DNA of 64,000 nucleotides from Hyphomonadaceae bacterium UBA7672. GTDB lineage: Bacteria > Pseudomonadota > Alphaproteobacteria > Caulobacterales > Hyphomonadaceae. The stretch lies in the NCBI GenBank assembly GCA_002483135.1, contig DLHI01000020.1, positions 267,859 through 331,858 of the forward strand, read 5' to 3'. Made by a program: the position numbers and the translations under genes. Below, piece after piece: positions 43,627 through 52,631 of this stretch; within the stretch, counting starts at the first letter, position 1; each line of letters begins with the position of its first letter. Below the pieces are notes generated by a model. The model made no database searches, had not been told where the DNA came from, and was given only the letters and a program-made list of their open reading frames with translations.

Positions 43627-44153
43627 TGCCGGAAGCTTCGACCTCACTACATGCAAGCGACTGGATTGCTATAGCTGCGTTCTTGGTTTCCGCTCTCGCT
43701 TTAGGCGTCTCGATATTTGAGATGCTGATCAACCAGCCGCGCCTACGCATCAGATGCAAACTCGCGCTTGAGTACGGAGGCTTCAGTGATGGTTATTGTC
43801 ATTTTTTGAATGGCTTTTCACCTGACACGCTCGGGAGATTTGAGGCGCACAAAGGCCGCAAATTCGTTTGTGTCACGATTACCAATTTTGGGACGCAGCC
43901 CACCACCATTGCAACTGTTCATTTCGAGTTTCCAAGCATAGAAGGTATCGTTCAACCCCAGACTGATCGGGAGTGGGGCGTCGGTCCGGGTGTTGCTCTG
44001 GGCCCGGGGCAGATTGCGATGCTCTACTACGACGCGGGCGCGCGTCTGCCTCCGTCCGATCAGAACCTTGCGATGCTTGTCGCAAAGGGTAGCGGTGAGG
44101 TTATCGCCAATCATTCATGGTCTGAGCGACCAAAGCGACGTCGTTTGAGATAG
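43626..44153 (+). CDS. hypothetical membrane-anchored protein inside the met operon
   Basis: A 175-aa protein with one N-terminal membrane helix (WIAIAAFLVSALALGVSIFE) and a C-terminal domain of about 130 residues that looks like an immunoglobulin-type beta sandwich (FVCVTITNFGTQPTTIATVHFEF). The ATG overlaps the metH stop by 1 nt (TGATG). Base composition is clearly lower in GC than the flanking genes (many AT-ending codons), suggesting a later insertion. Several proteins of unknown function share this helix-plus-beta layout. No function can be assigned. Confidence 0.7.
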   Translation: MPEASTSLHASDWIAIAAFLVSALALGVSIFEMLINQPRLRIRCKLALEYGGFSDGYCHFLNGFSPDTLGRFEAHKGRKFVCVTITNFGTQPTTIATVHFEFPSIEGIVQPQTDREWGVGPGVALGPGQIAMLYYDAGARLPPSDQNLAMLVAKGSGEVIANHSWSERPKRRRLR

Positions 44154-44169
44154 TTGCAAGGGAACCTTC

Positions 44170-44733
44170 ATGGCCAAGTTCTACGACGCCCTGAACGACA
44201 AGCATGTCGCCTTCATCAAGGCGCAGAAGATGTTCTTCGTCGCCACTGCGCCGCTCTCGGACGCCGGCCGCGTAAACCTCAGCCCGAAAGGCTATGACAG
44301 CTTCCGCGTCATCGGCCCCAACCGCGTCGCCTATGCCGACCTCGGCGGCTCGGGCGCGGAAACGCTTGCGCATGTGCGCGAGAACGGCCGCATCACCTTC
44401 ATGTTCTGCGCCTATGAAGGCGCGCCGAACATCATGCGCCTTTATGGACGCGGATCAGTCATGCAGTTCAACGATCCCGGCTTTGCAGAAGAGATCGCGA
44501 AGTTTCCGCCCGGCCACGAACGCGCCCGCGACATCATCTTCGCCGACATCACGCACGTGCAGGACAGCTGCGGCTGGGCAGTGCCCTTCATGGAGTTCAA
44601 GGGCGAACGTGACCAGCTGCGCCGCTATATCGACCACATGGAACTCGACGCCTGGCACGAAAGCCGTCTGAACAAGAACGCGCAGAGCATCGATGGCCTG
44701 CCGGGACTGCAACGCACCAAGGGCGCGGAATGA
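44170..44733 (+). CDS. pyridoxamine-5'-phosphate-oxidase-fold flavin/heme-type protein
   Basis: A 187-aa split-beta-barrel protein of the PNPOx-like superfamily. Typical features are FFVATAPLSDAGRVNLSPKG near residues 22-41 and RITFMFCAYEGAPNIMRLYG later. Members bind FMN, F420 or heme; I cannot tell which. It is not PdxH itself (no substrate motif). It follows the membrane-protein gene by 16 nt and overlaps the RidA-like gene by 4 nt. Codon usage is typical of the genome, unlike the gene before it. Confidence 0.85.
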   Translation: MAKFYDALNDKHVAFIKAQKMFFVATAPLSDAGRVNLSPKGYDSFRVIGPNRVAYADLGGSGAETLAHVRENGRITFMFCAYEGAPNIMRLYGRGSVMQFNDPGFAEEIAKFPPGHERARDIIFADITHVQDSCGWAVPFMEFKGERDQLRRYIDHMELDAWHESRLNKNAQSIDGLPGLQRTKGAE

Positions 44734-45239
44734 TGCGGCTTATCGCAATTGCTGCTGCCGGTCTCGCGTTGACCGGTTGCGTTATCGCCGACGTGACCGA
44801 GATCGTTGATACATCTGCGCCTTCCGCAATTCAGAGGGCGTATGCGTCGCCAACTGCGTTCTACGCCAAGCACATCGTGATTCCGCCGGGCTACGCCACC
44901 ATCCGGTTGCCCGGCATCATTCCCGACGCAGATGCCTTTGGCGCTGATACTGAAGCGCAGGCTGAGAGCGTGTTCCGCAAGATCGCGGCGACGCTGCAGG
45001 AGGCCGGCGCGAGCGAAGCTGACGTGGTGGCGATGACGGTCTATCTCGTGAAGCCGCAGGGCGCCGCCAGCATGGATTTCGATGGCATGATGCGCGCCTA
45101 CGGTCGCCACTATGGCAGCGCTACCCAGCCCAACCGCCCCGTTCGATCCACTGTCGAGGTGGCAGGGCTTGTGCGTCCCGATATGCTGGTGGAGATCGAA
45201 GTGACGGCTGCCGTTCCGGCCCAACCTGCGGCCCGGTAG
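44730..45239 (+). CDS. RidA-like protein with lipoprotein signal
   Basis: A 169-aa protein with an N-terminal lipobox (AAAGLALTGC, Cys near residue 17) and a RidA/YjgF/UK114 domain over about residues 50-165. The domain keeps the active-site arginine region (PVRSTVEVAGL) and the conserved EIEV strand. RidA deaminates reactive enamine/imine intermediates from PLP enzymes in the cytoplasm, so an exported form is unusual. It overlaps the PPOX-fold gene by 4 nt. Homology is clear; the cellular location is inferred from the signal. Confidence 0.82.
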   Translation: MMRLIAIAAAGLALTGCVIADVTEIVDTSAPSAIQRAYASPTAFYAKHIVIPPGYATIRLPGIIPDADAFGADTEAQAESVFRKIAATLQEAGASEADVVAMTVYLVKPQGAASMDFDGMMRAYGRHYGSATQPNRPVRSTVEVAGLVRPDMLVEIEVTAAVPAQPAAR

Positions 45240-45241
45240 AT

Positions 45242-45691
45242 ATGGACAGATACTCCGTCTCCAGCTTGATCGCCTCGGCGCGCGAAGCGTTGCAAGCCGT
45301 CGCGCCGATCATGGAGCGGGCAGGTATTCCACACCGTCCCGCAGAGGCGCAGCATGATGGCTGGGAAGACCTCGAAGCGCAGGTCTTCAGGTCGCTGATC
45401 GGGCAGCCTTCCGAGCTGGCGGATGCTTGTGCTCTGGCTTCATATGGGTTCAGCCTTGAAACATATTCTGACAAGAGTTTCGTGAACGTTGCGGACGAGG
45501 GGGCTGAAATGCTGGCGCTTGTCCGGTTTCACTCCGCTGCCGAATCCTTCGATAGCTTGCTCGCAGCAAGGCTGGAGACGGAAACCCTAGCTGTTACAGG
45601 CACAGCGATCGTGGCGTTCGAACATGCCCGCTTCGCGCTCTGCGCCAACAAATATGGCGTGCTCCGACCATTTGCGTATTTGAGTTACTGA
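45242..45691 (+). CDS. hypothetical protein, 149 aa
   Basis: A soluble, acidic alpha/beta protein with no signal peptide or motif I recognise. It has a mostly helical first half (SLIASAREALQAVAPIMERAG) and a second half with the strand-like stretch VTGTAIVAFEHARFAL. Its GC content is lower than that of its neighbours. It starts 2 nt after the RidA-like gene and ends 1 nt before the metH C-terminal gene, so it is part of the transcript. Confidence 0.65.
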   Translation: MDRYSVSSLIASAREALQAVAPIMERAGIPHRPAEAQHDGWEDLEAQVFRSLIGQPSELADACALASYGFSLETYSDKSFVNVADEGAEMLALVRFHSAAESFDSLLAARLETETLAVTGTAIVAFEHARFALCANKYGVLRPFAYLSY

Positions 45692-45692
45692 C

Positions 45693-48320
45693 ATGACCAA
45701 CTCCACCGCCAACTTCATCAACATCGGCGAGCGCACGAACGTCACCGGATCGGCGGCGTTCAAGAAGCTCATCGTCGAGGGCAAGTATGCCGAGGCCGTG
45801 GATGTCGCGCGCCAGCAGGTGCAGAACGGCGCGCAGATCATCGACGTCAACATGGACGAGGGCTTGCTCGATTCCAAAGTCGCGATGCGCACCTTCCTGC
45901 GCCTCATCGCGGCCGAACCCGACATCGCCAAGGTCCCGATCATGATCGACTCGTCCAAATGGGACGTGATCGAGGAGGGCCTCAAGAACGTCCAGGGCAA
46001 GGCCATCGTCAACTCGATCTCGATGAAGGAAGGCGAGAAGCCTTTCCTCGACCAGGCCCGCAAGGCGTTGAGCTATGGCGCCGCCGTCGTCGTCATGGCG
46101 TTCGACGAGCAAGGGCAGGCGGAAACCGCGCAGCGGAAATACGAAATCTCGAAACGCGCCTATGACCTGCTCACCGGCATCGGTTTCCCGCCGGAAGACA
46201 TCATCTTCGATCCCAACATCTTCGCCGTCGCGACCGGCATCGAGGAACACAACAACTACGCCGTCGATTTCTTCGAGGGCGTCCGTCTTATCAAGCAGAA
46301 CCTGCCTTACGCGCGCACGTCGGGCGGTCTCTCCAACGTCTCTTTCTCGTTCCGTGGCAACGAGCCTGTGCGCCGCGCCATGCACTCCGTCTTCCTCTAT
46401 CACGCCATCAAGCTCGGCTTCGACATGGCGATCGTGAACGCCGGCCAGCTCGACATCTACGACAACATCGATCCCGAACTGCGCGAGCGCGTCGAGGACG
46501 TCATCCTCAACCGTCGCCCTGACGCGACCGACCGCCTGCTTGAGATCGCCGAACGCTATCGCGGCCAGAAGGGCGAAGTTCAGAAGAAGGACCTCACCTG
46601 GCGCCAGAAGTCGGTGAAGGATCGTCTCGCCCACGCGCTGGTCAACGGCATCACTGAATTCATCGTCGAGGACACCGAAGCCGCGCGCCTTGAAGTGGAA
46701 CGCCCGCTCCACGTCATCGAAGGCCCGCTGATGGATGGCATGAACATCGTCGGCGACCTCTTCGGCGCCGGCAAGATGTTCCTGCCGCAGGTGGTGAAAT
46801 CCGCCCGAGTGATGAAGGCGGCCGTGGCGCACCTGATGCCCTACATGGAGGAAGAAAAACTCCGCACCGGCATGGCCGACAAATCCAACGGTGTCGTCAT
46901 CATGGCGACCGTCAAGGGCGATGTGCACGACATCGGCAAGAACATCGTCGGCGTCGTCCTGCAGTGCAACGGCTACAAGGTCATCGACCTTGGCGTGATG
47001 GTGCCGGCCGAAAAGATCCTCGAAGCGGCCCAGCGCGAGAATGCCGACATGATCGGCCTCTCGGGCCTCATCACGCCCTCGCTCGACGAGATGGTCTACT
47101 TCGCCAGCGAGATGCAGCGCCTCGGCATTCACAAGCCGCTCCTGATCGGCGGCGCCACCACCAGCCCGGCGCACACTGCGATCAAGATCGAGCCCATGTT
47201 CAAGCATGCGCCCGTCGTCCACGTCCTCGATGCCAGCCGCGCCGTCGGCGTCGTCAGCCAGCTGATCGGCGACGACTCGCGCGACAGGTTCTGGGCCGAG
47301 ATGAAGGAGAAGTACGCAAAGATCCGCGACTCGCGTTCAGGCGGGCAGGCGAAGGCCCGCGTCAGTCTCGAAGCCGCCCGCGCCATGGCGCCCAAGATCG
47401 TCTGGGCTGGCTACACGCCGCCCAAGCCCAGCTTCCTCGGCACGCGCACCATCGAAGCAGACCTCGCCACGCTCGCCCGCTACATCGACTGGACGCCATA
47501 CTTCGCCAGCTGGGACCTTGTCGGCCGCTATCCGATGATCCTGGAGGACGACATCGTCGGCGAAGCCGCGAAGTCGCTCTGGAATGACACCCAGGCAATC
47601 CTGCAACGCATGATCGGCGAACAGTGGATCAAGGCGAAGGGCGTCGTCGGCTTCTGGCCCGCCAATAGGGCAGGCGACGATGTCATCGTCTGGTCAGACG
47701 AAGCGCGCGAGAAAGAGCTTGGCCGCTTCCACACACTGCGCCAGCAGATGGAAAAGACAAACGACAAGGGCCAGTTCGCACTGTCGGATTATGTCGCGAC
47801 ACAAGGCGCGGATTATATCGGCGGCTTCGCCGTCACCGCCGGCCATGGCGAACTCGAAAAGGCGAAGGAGTTCGTCGACAAGGGCGACGACTACTCCTCC
47901 ATCATCGTGAAGGCGCTGGCAGATCGTTTCGCCGAGGCCTTCGCCGAATACCTGCATGAACAGGTCCGTCGCGAACTCTGGGGCTACGCGCCGGATGAAG
48001 CCCTCGCGAACGACGATCTCATCGCCGAAAAATACCAGGGCATCCGTCCCGCGCCGGGTTATCCCTCCCAGCCCGACCACACCGAGAAGAGAACGCTGTT
48101 CGACCTCCTCGGCGCAACGGAGAAAGCCGGCATCGAACTCACATCGAGCTTCGCGATGAATCCGCCCGCCAGCGTCTCCGGCATGTATTTCTCGCACCCC
48201 GAGGCCGTCTACTTCGCCGTCGGCCGCATCGAGAAGGACCAGGTCGAGGACTACGCCGCCCGCAAGGGGTGGGACCTCGCAACGGCCGAACGCTGGCTGC
48301 GTCCGATCCTGAACTATTAG
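45693..48320 (+). CDS. metH: methionine synthase, folate/cobalamin/activation part (MetH C-terminal half)
   Basis: An 875-aa protein with the remaining MetH modules. The order is a methyltetrahydrofolate-binding barrel (FINIGERTNVTGS at the N-terminus), the cobalamin cap and Rossmann domain with GDVHDIGKNIVG near residues 408-419 (the His that ligates cobalt), and the AdoMet-binding activation domain (RPAPGYPSQPDH, then SGMYFSHPEA). Together with the homocysteine module at 42550-43626 it makes a complete B12-dependent synthase. It is the last gene of the operon. Confidence 0.96.
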   Translation: MTNSTANFINIGERTNVTGSAAFKKLIVEGKYAEAVDVARQQVQNGAQIIDVNMDEGLLDSKVAMRTFLRLIAAEPDIAKVPIMIDSSKWDVIEEGLKNVQGKAIVNSISMKEGEKPFLDQARKALSYGAAVVVMAFDEQGQAETAQRKYEISKRAYDLLTGIGFPPEDIIFDPNIFAVATGIEEHNNYAVDFFEGVRLIKQNLPYARTSGGLSNVSFSFRGNEPVRRAMHSVFLYHAIKLGFDMAIVNAGQLDIYDNIDPELRERVEDVILNRRPDATDRLLEIAERYRGQKGEVQKKDLTWRQKSVKDRLAHALVNGITEFIVEDTEAARLEVERPLHVIEGPLMDGMNIVGDLFGAGKMFLPQVVKSARVMKAAVAHLMPYMEEEKLRTGMADKSNGVVIMATVKGDVHDIGKNIVGVVLQCNGYKVIDLGVMVPAEKILEAAQRENADMIGLSGLITPSLDEMVYFASEMQRLGIHKPLLIGGATTSPAHTAIKIEPMFKHAPVVHVLDASRAVGVVSQLIGDDSRDRFWAEMKEKYAKIRDSRSGGQAKARVSLEAARAMAPKIVWAGYTPPKPSFLGTRTIEADLATLARYIDWTPYFASWDLVGRYPMILEDDIVGEAAKSLWNDTQAILQRMIGEQWIKAKGVVGFWPANRAGDDVIVWSDEAREKELGRFHTLRQQMEKTNDKGQFALSDYVATQGADYIGGFAVTAGHGELEKAKEFVDKGDDYSSIIVKALADRFAEAFAEYLHEQVRRELWGYAPDEALANDDLIAEKYQGIRPAPGYPSQPDHTEKRTLFDLLGATEKAGIELTSSFAMNPPASVSGMYFSHPEAVYFAVGRIEKDQVEDYAARKGWDLATAERWLRPILNY

Positions 48321-48424
48321 CGTTCTAAACGCGGCGCCCCGTCGCACGCGCAATTGCGCCAGATCAACAAAGTCATCCGCGCGCGGAGCAACTTGCCCTC
48401 ATCAAAGGACAAGGAAATCCTCCC

Positions 48425-49060
48425 ATGCGTATTGTTCGATCCCTCATTCTCGCAGCCGGCGCCTTGGCGCTTGCAGGCACGGCTTCCGCGCAGGGACTGC
48501 TGGACAACTTCCAGTTCAAGGTCGGCGTCTCGCTGATCCAGCCGGATGAGTCGGCGACCATCTCCACCATCGGCGGCACGGTCGATATCTCGGACGAATA
48601 CGTCCCCAGCCTGCAGGTCGAATACTTCTTCACCGACAACATCTCGGTCGAGCTGCTTTGCTGCATCGCCACCCACGACGTGCGCGCGATCAATACCTCG
48701 CTCGGCACGGTCAACCTGGGCGAAGTCTCGCACTTCCCGCCGACCGTTACCGCCAAGTATCGCTGGACCGACTTCGGCGCTTTCCAGCCCTATCTCGGCG
48801 CGGGCGTGAACTACACGACCTTCTACGATGACGAACTGCCGGCCGGCGGCCCCGTCACCTCGATTGAATATGACGACAGCTTCGGCGGCGCCCTGCAGGC
48901 CGGCTTTGACTACAAGCTCGACGAGCACTGGGCGATCAACTTCGACGTTCGCAAGATCTGGATCAACACCGACGTCACGCTCGTCGCCGGCGCAACGATC
49001 AATGCCGATGTCGATATCAACCCGCTCGTTGTCACGGTCGCCACGGGCTACCGGTTCTAG
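48425..49060 (+). CDS. OmpW-family outer-membrane protein
   Basis: A 211-aa eight-stranded beta-barrel protein of the OmpW/AlkL family. It has a signal peptide (cleavage after TASAQ, near residue 21), FQFKVGVSLIQPDES, the YVPSLQVEYFFTDNISVELL strand pair, PTVTAKYRW, FQPYLGAGVNYT and the C-terminal phenylalanine in GYRF, which is the sorting signal for BAM. OmpW proteins let small hydrophobic molecules cross the outer membrane. AAGGAAAT precedes the ATG. The gene ends at a strong terminator. Confidence 0.93.
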   Translation: MRIVRSLILAAGALALAGTASAQGLLDNFQFKVGVSLIQPDESATISTIGGTVDISDEYVPSLQVEYFFTDNISVELLCCIATHDVRAINTSLGTVNLGEVSHFPPTVTAKYRWTDFGAFQPYLGAGVNYTTFYDDELPAGGPVTSIEYDDSFGGALQAGFDYKLDEHWAINFDVRKIWINTDVTLVAGATINADVDINPLVVTVATGYRF

Positions 49061-49119
49061 TTCTGGATTGAAGTCTGAATTCCGGTTCTAGACGAAGGCG
49101 TCGTCAGGAGCCGAGGACT

Positions 49120-49151
49120 GGGGCGGGCCCAAGACCCGCCCCGTTTTTTTT
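49120..49151 (+). terminator. intrinsic terminator after ompW
   Basis: A perfect 8-bp stem (GGGGCGGG at 49120-49127 with CCCGCCCC at 49135-49142), a 7-nt loop and eight Ts (49144-49151). It is a textbook terminator. Just upstream, the last 10 nt of the gene, CCGGTTCTAG, are repeated at 49082-49091. Confidence 0.92.
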
Positions 49152-49293
49152 GTCCGCCACAGCGCCATAGTTAATTTGAGAACGTCTTGCATCCTTCGGC
49201 AGCCTGCTTAGGAAGGTGACATATCAGGTTCACAAATAAGAAACGTCATCCGCATCTTATCGCAGGAAGGCGACGACAGGGGGACGGACGCGC

Positions 49294-51426
49294 ATGAAGG
49301 GCTTCAAGAGCATACTCGTGCTTGCCGCCAGCTCGCTGGCGCTGTCCGGCGCCGCGCTGGCCCAGGAAACGGTGCAGGCACCTGCCTCCGCGACGACGCC
49401 CGAAGGCGTCCAGGTATTCGAACCCACATTCTTCGCGCGCTTCAATCCGGTGACAGCCGAAGACATGGTGCGCCAGCTCCCGGGTTTCACGGTCGACGAA
49501 GGCCAGGACCTGCGCGGCTTCGGGGCGACTGCCGGCAACGTGCTGATCGATGGCCAGCGGCCCAGCAGCAAGACCAGCCTCAAGGACGAACTCGGACGTA
49601 TCGCGGCGCGTGATGTCCTGCGCATCGAACTCATCCGCGCATCCGCGGCGGGCGATCTCGATGTGCGCGGCTACACCGAACTCGCCAACGTCGTCCTCAA
49701 GCCGTCCAGCGAGATGGCCGTCTCGACAACCTTCGCCGCCACAACGCGGTGGTATGAGCAGGGCCGGCTCGGTGCACAGATCGGCGGCACGCGATCCTGG
49801 AAGACGGACAATTTCGGCTTCCGCCTCGCCGTGCAGGGGACGAATCTGGGTGAGCGCGAAGAGGTCGGGGCCACAGTCCGCAACACCCTGGGCGTCGTCA
49901 CCCGCACGCAGGACGAGTTCTATCAGCAACAGGTCACCGAGCTGCTGATCACAGGCGCCGCGAACTGGACGCCCAGTGCGCGCGATACCTTCAACGCGAA
50001 TTTCCGCATCCTCCCGCGCTGGTTCACCACCAACGCCGCCGCCGAGCCTTTCCTGGCGAACGGTACGCCTCTCGGCGCGATCTCCCTTGCCTATGAAGAG
50101 AAGGACATCTGGTATGTCGATCTCGGCGGCGACTACGAACACAAGTTCGATGGCCAGAACGCGCTCAAGCTGATTTCGGTCAACCGCCTCGTGAACTGGC
50201 GTCCGCAGCAGGTTCTCACGGTCAATCTCAATCCGCTCATCGCGCCCCAGGTCGATCAGCTCGACAACTCGGACAATCGCGCCGGGGAACACGTCCTTCG
50301 CGGCGTGTGGACGACGCGCCCCGACACACAGCACACGATCGAGATTGGCCTCGAAGGCGCCTACAACTACCGGCGCGTGAACCGGCAGAGCCTCGTCGGC
50401 CCGATCGGCGGGCCGTACGTTCCGGCCAGCATTCCTGTGGCGTCCACCAAGGTGGAAGAGGATCGCGTCGAACTCTCGCTAAACGATGTGTGGCGCATCA
50501 ACCCGCAGCTGACGCTCGAAGGCGGCTTCAACTACGAGGCCTCGACGATCAGCCAGACGATCTCGCAGCCCGCCGCGCCCGACATCGAGCGCGACTTCAC
50601 CTACTCCAAGCCCCGCATTGTCGCGACTTGGCAGCCCAACGCGGAAGACCAGTGGCGCTTCTCGGTCGTCCGCGATGTCTCGCAGCTCGACTTCGGAGAC
50701 TTCGCCACGGGCCTCAACTCGATCAGCACCCAAGCCAATCTCGGCAATCCCCAACTCGTGCCCGAGCAGACCTGGAAAGCCAGCGCCCAATGGAAGCGCC
50801 CGCTCGGCGAAAGGGGTTCGCTGTCGATCACCGGCTTCTACGACGACATCGAGGACACTCAGGATTTCATTCAGGTCGCCGGCGTGTGCACCACGCCCGC
50901 GCTCACGGCCGGCGCGTGCACGTCGGTCGGAAACATCGGCGATGGCAAGCGCTGGGGCGCGCGCGTCGAGGCCACCCTTTCCCTTGATGCGATGGGCGTC
51001 GCCGGCGGACTGCTGAAGCTCAATGTCGGTGCGCAGGATTCCGAAGTGACGGATCCCGTCTCGCTGCAGACGCGGCAGATTTCCGCCGAGCAGGAGTTCG
51101 ACTGGCTGGTCGATTTCCGCCAGGACATCCCGAGCATGAAGGTCGCCTGGGGCTTCAAGGCGAACACGGTGGGTCCGCTGCCGCAGTATCGCGGCGACCG
51201 GCTGGAGATCGTCGAGCCGGCCAATCCCAATCTCGACGTCTTCGTGGAGACAACGTCCTTGCTGGGCGGCCTGCTTGTGCGTCTCACGGCGGCAAACGTG
51301 CTGGATGCCGAGAAGAACACCGACCGGCTCTACTACGCACCGCCGACGCGCACGCCCGCGTTCGATGAATTCCGAGCCTCGAAGATGGGGCCCAACCTCA
51401 CGCTGACCATCGCTGGCGCGTTCTAG
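49294..51426 (+). CDS. TonB-dependent outer-membrane receptor
   Basis: A 710-aa protein with a Sec signal peptide (cleavage after GAALA). The plug domain spans about residues 45-140 (DMVRQLPGFTVDEG, RGFGATAGNVLIDGQRPSSK), and a 22-strand barrel follows, rich in Trp/Tyr and charged loops, ending TLTIAGAF. This plug form (LPGFxxDxG...VLIDGxRPSSK) is common among proteobacterial receptors of unknown ligand. No TonB box was recognised. No regulator, transporter or substrate enzyme gene is adjacent. It overlaps the convergent flavoprotein gene by 4 nt. Confidence 0.9.
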   Translation: MKGFKSILVLAASSLALSGAALAQETVQAPASATTPEGVQVFEPTFFARFNPVTAEDMVRQLPGFTVDEGQDLRGFGATAGNVLIDGQRPSSKTSLKDELGRIAARDVLRIELIRASAAGDLDVRGYTELANVVLKPSSEMAVSTTFAATTRWYEQGRLGAQIGGTRSWKTDNFGFRLAVQGTNLGEREEVGATVRNTLGVVTRTQDEFYQQQVTELLITGAANWTPSARDTFNANFRILPRWFTTNAAAEPFLANGTPLGAISLAYEEKDIWYVDLGGDYEHKFDGQNALKLISVNRLVNWRPQQVLTVNLNPLIAPQVDQLDNSDNRAGEHVLRGVWTTRPDTQHTIEIGLEGAYNYRRVNRQSLVGPIGGPYVPASIPVASTKVEEDRVELSLNDVWRINPQLTLEGGFNYEASTISQTISQPAAPDIERDFTYSKPRIVATWQPNAEDQWRFSVVRDVSQLDFGDFATGLNSISTQANLGNPQLVPEQTWKASAQWKRPLGERGSLSITGFYDDIEDTQDFIQVAGVCTTPALTAGACTSVGNIGDGKRWGARVEATLSLDAMGVAGGLLKLNVGAQDSEVTDPVSLQTRQISAEQEFDWLVDFRQDIPSMKVAWGFKANTVGPLPQYRGDRLEIVEPANPNLDVFVETTSLLGGLLVRLTAANVLDAEKNTDRLYYAPPTRTPAFDEFRASKMGPNLTLTIAGAF

Positions 51427-52631
51427 CTTCTCGCGAGAACGCCCCGCGCTGCAGCTCGCCCCGTGGCGAAACACGCCTGCAGCAGGTAGCCGCCCGTCGG
51501 CGCCTCCCAGTCCAGCATCTCGCCCGCCACGAATGTGCGGGGCGATGCCTTCAGTGAATAGTCGTCGCCAACACTGTCCCAACTGATCCCGCCCGCCGTC
51601 GAGATCGCCCGCTCTATGGGGGCCGCGCCGGTGAGGCGGATGCTGACCTGCTTGATCCGGTGCGCCAGCCTCAGCGCTTCGGCGGGCAGGACCGGCCCGC
51701 GCTCATCCTCGCGCAGCAGCCCCGCCGCCGCCGGCCCGAGCCCCGCCTTGCGCAAACGGTTGCTCAGCGAATCCTTGCGCCCACCCTCCAGCCGCTGCGC
51801 CAGCGCATCCAGCGACAGGCCCGGCATCAGGTCGATCTCCAGCATCGCCTCGCCACGCGTCGCCATGGCCTCGCGCAACCCTGCGCCAATTGCGTAGATG
51901 GCGCCGCCCTCGATGCCATAGCTGGCGACCATCGCGTCGCCCTGCGTCTCTCGCCCATCGAAACGGAACACAGCCGCCTTGATCGGCTCGCCGGCGAATT
52001 TCTCGCGGAAGATGGGCGACCAGCTCACCGTGAATCCCGAATTGGCCGGCCGCAGCGGCGCAATCTCAACGCCCCTCGCGCGCAGCAGCTCCACCCAGCT
52101 TCCATCCGACCCCAGCCGTGGCCAGCTCGCCCCACCCAGCGCAAGCACAACCGTGTCCGCCTCTTCGCGCTTCACGCCATCCGGCGTCTCGAACGACACC
52201 GCCTCGCCATCCCACCCAATCCAGCGTGATCGCGTCACCAGCTCGACGCCCAGCCGCGCGAGCCGCGCCAGCCACGCACGGAGCAGGGGAGAGGCTTTCA
52301 TCGCCTTCGGAAACACACGCCCGCTCGATCCCACGAATGTCTCGACACCCAGCCCCGCAGCCCACGCGCGGAGATCATCTGGCGTGAACGCACGTATCGC
52401 CGGCTCGAGCCTTTCACGCGCCGCCCCATAGCGCGCCAGAAAATCATCGAGCGGCTCTGAATGCGTGAGGTTGAGCCCGCCACGCCCCGCCAGCAGGAAT
52501 TTCCGCGCCGGGTTCGGCATGCGCTCGTGGATCGCCACGCGCCACCCCGCTTGCGCCAGCTCTTCCGCCGCCGCCAGTCCCGCTGGACCTGCGCCGACGA
52601 CAATCGCGCGTGAAGATGTCGAGCCACCCAT
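51423..52631 (-). CDS. HI0933/YhiN-family FAD-dependent flavoprotein
   Basis: A 402-aa flavoprotein. The FAD-binding Rossmann motif VVGAGPAGLAAAEELA is at residues 12-27. The family motifs FLLAGRGGLNLTHSE, LALGGASWPRLGSDG and ISTAGGISWDSV match HI0933-type (TIGR03862-like) proteins. These are widespread, and their reaction is unknown. The GAGPAG motif and length agree with the family. It has no partner gene on the same strand. Confidence 0.9.
   Translation of the reverse strand: MGGSTSSRAIVVGAGPAGLAAAEELAQAGWRVAIHERMPNPARKFLLAGRGGLNLTHSEPLDDFLARYGAARERLEPAIRAFTPDDLRAWAAGLGVETFVGSSGRVFPKAMKASPLLRAWLARLARLGVELVTRSRWIGWDGEAVSFETPDGVKREEADTVVLALGGASWPRLGSDGSWVELLRARGVEIAPLRPANSGFTVSWSPIFREKFAGEPIKAAVFRFDGRETQGDAMVASYGIEGGAIYAIGAGLREAMATRGEAMLEIDLMPGLSLDALAQRLEGGRKDSLSNRLRKAGLGPAAAGLLREDERGPVLPAEALRLAHRIKQVSIRLTGAAPIERAISTAGGISWDSVGDDYSLKASPRTFVAGEMLDWEAPTGGYLLQACFATGRAAARGVLARS

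Noticed and set aside
45594..47222. 542-codon minus-strand frame
   Set aside because: Antisense to metH. Composition (Asp/Val/His-rich) and the lack of any ribosome binding site mark it as a shadow of the real gene.
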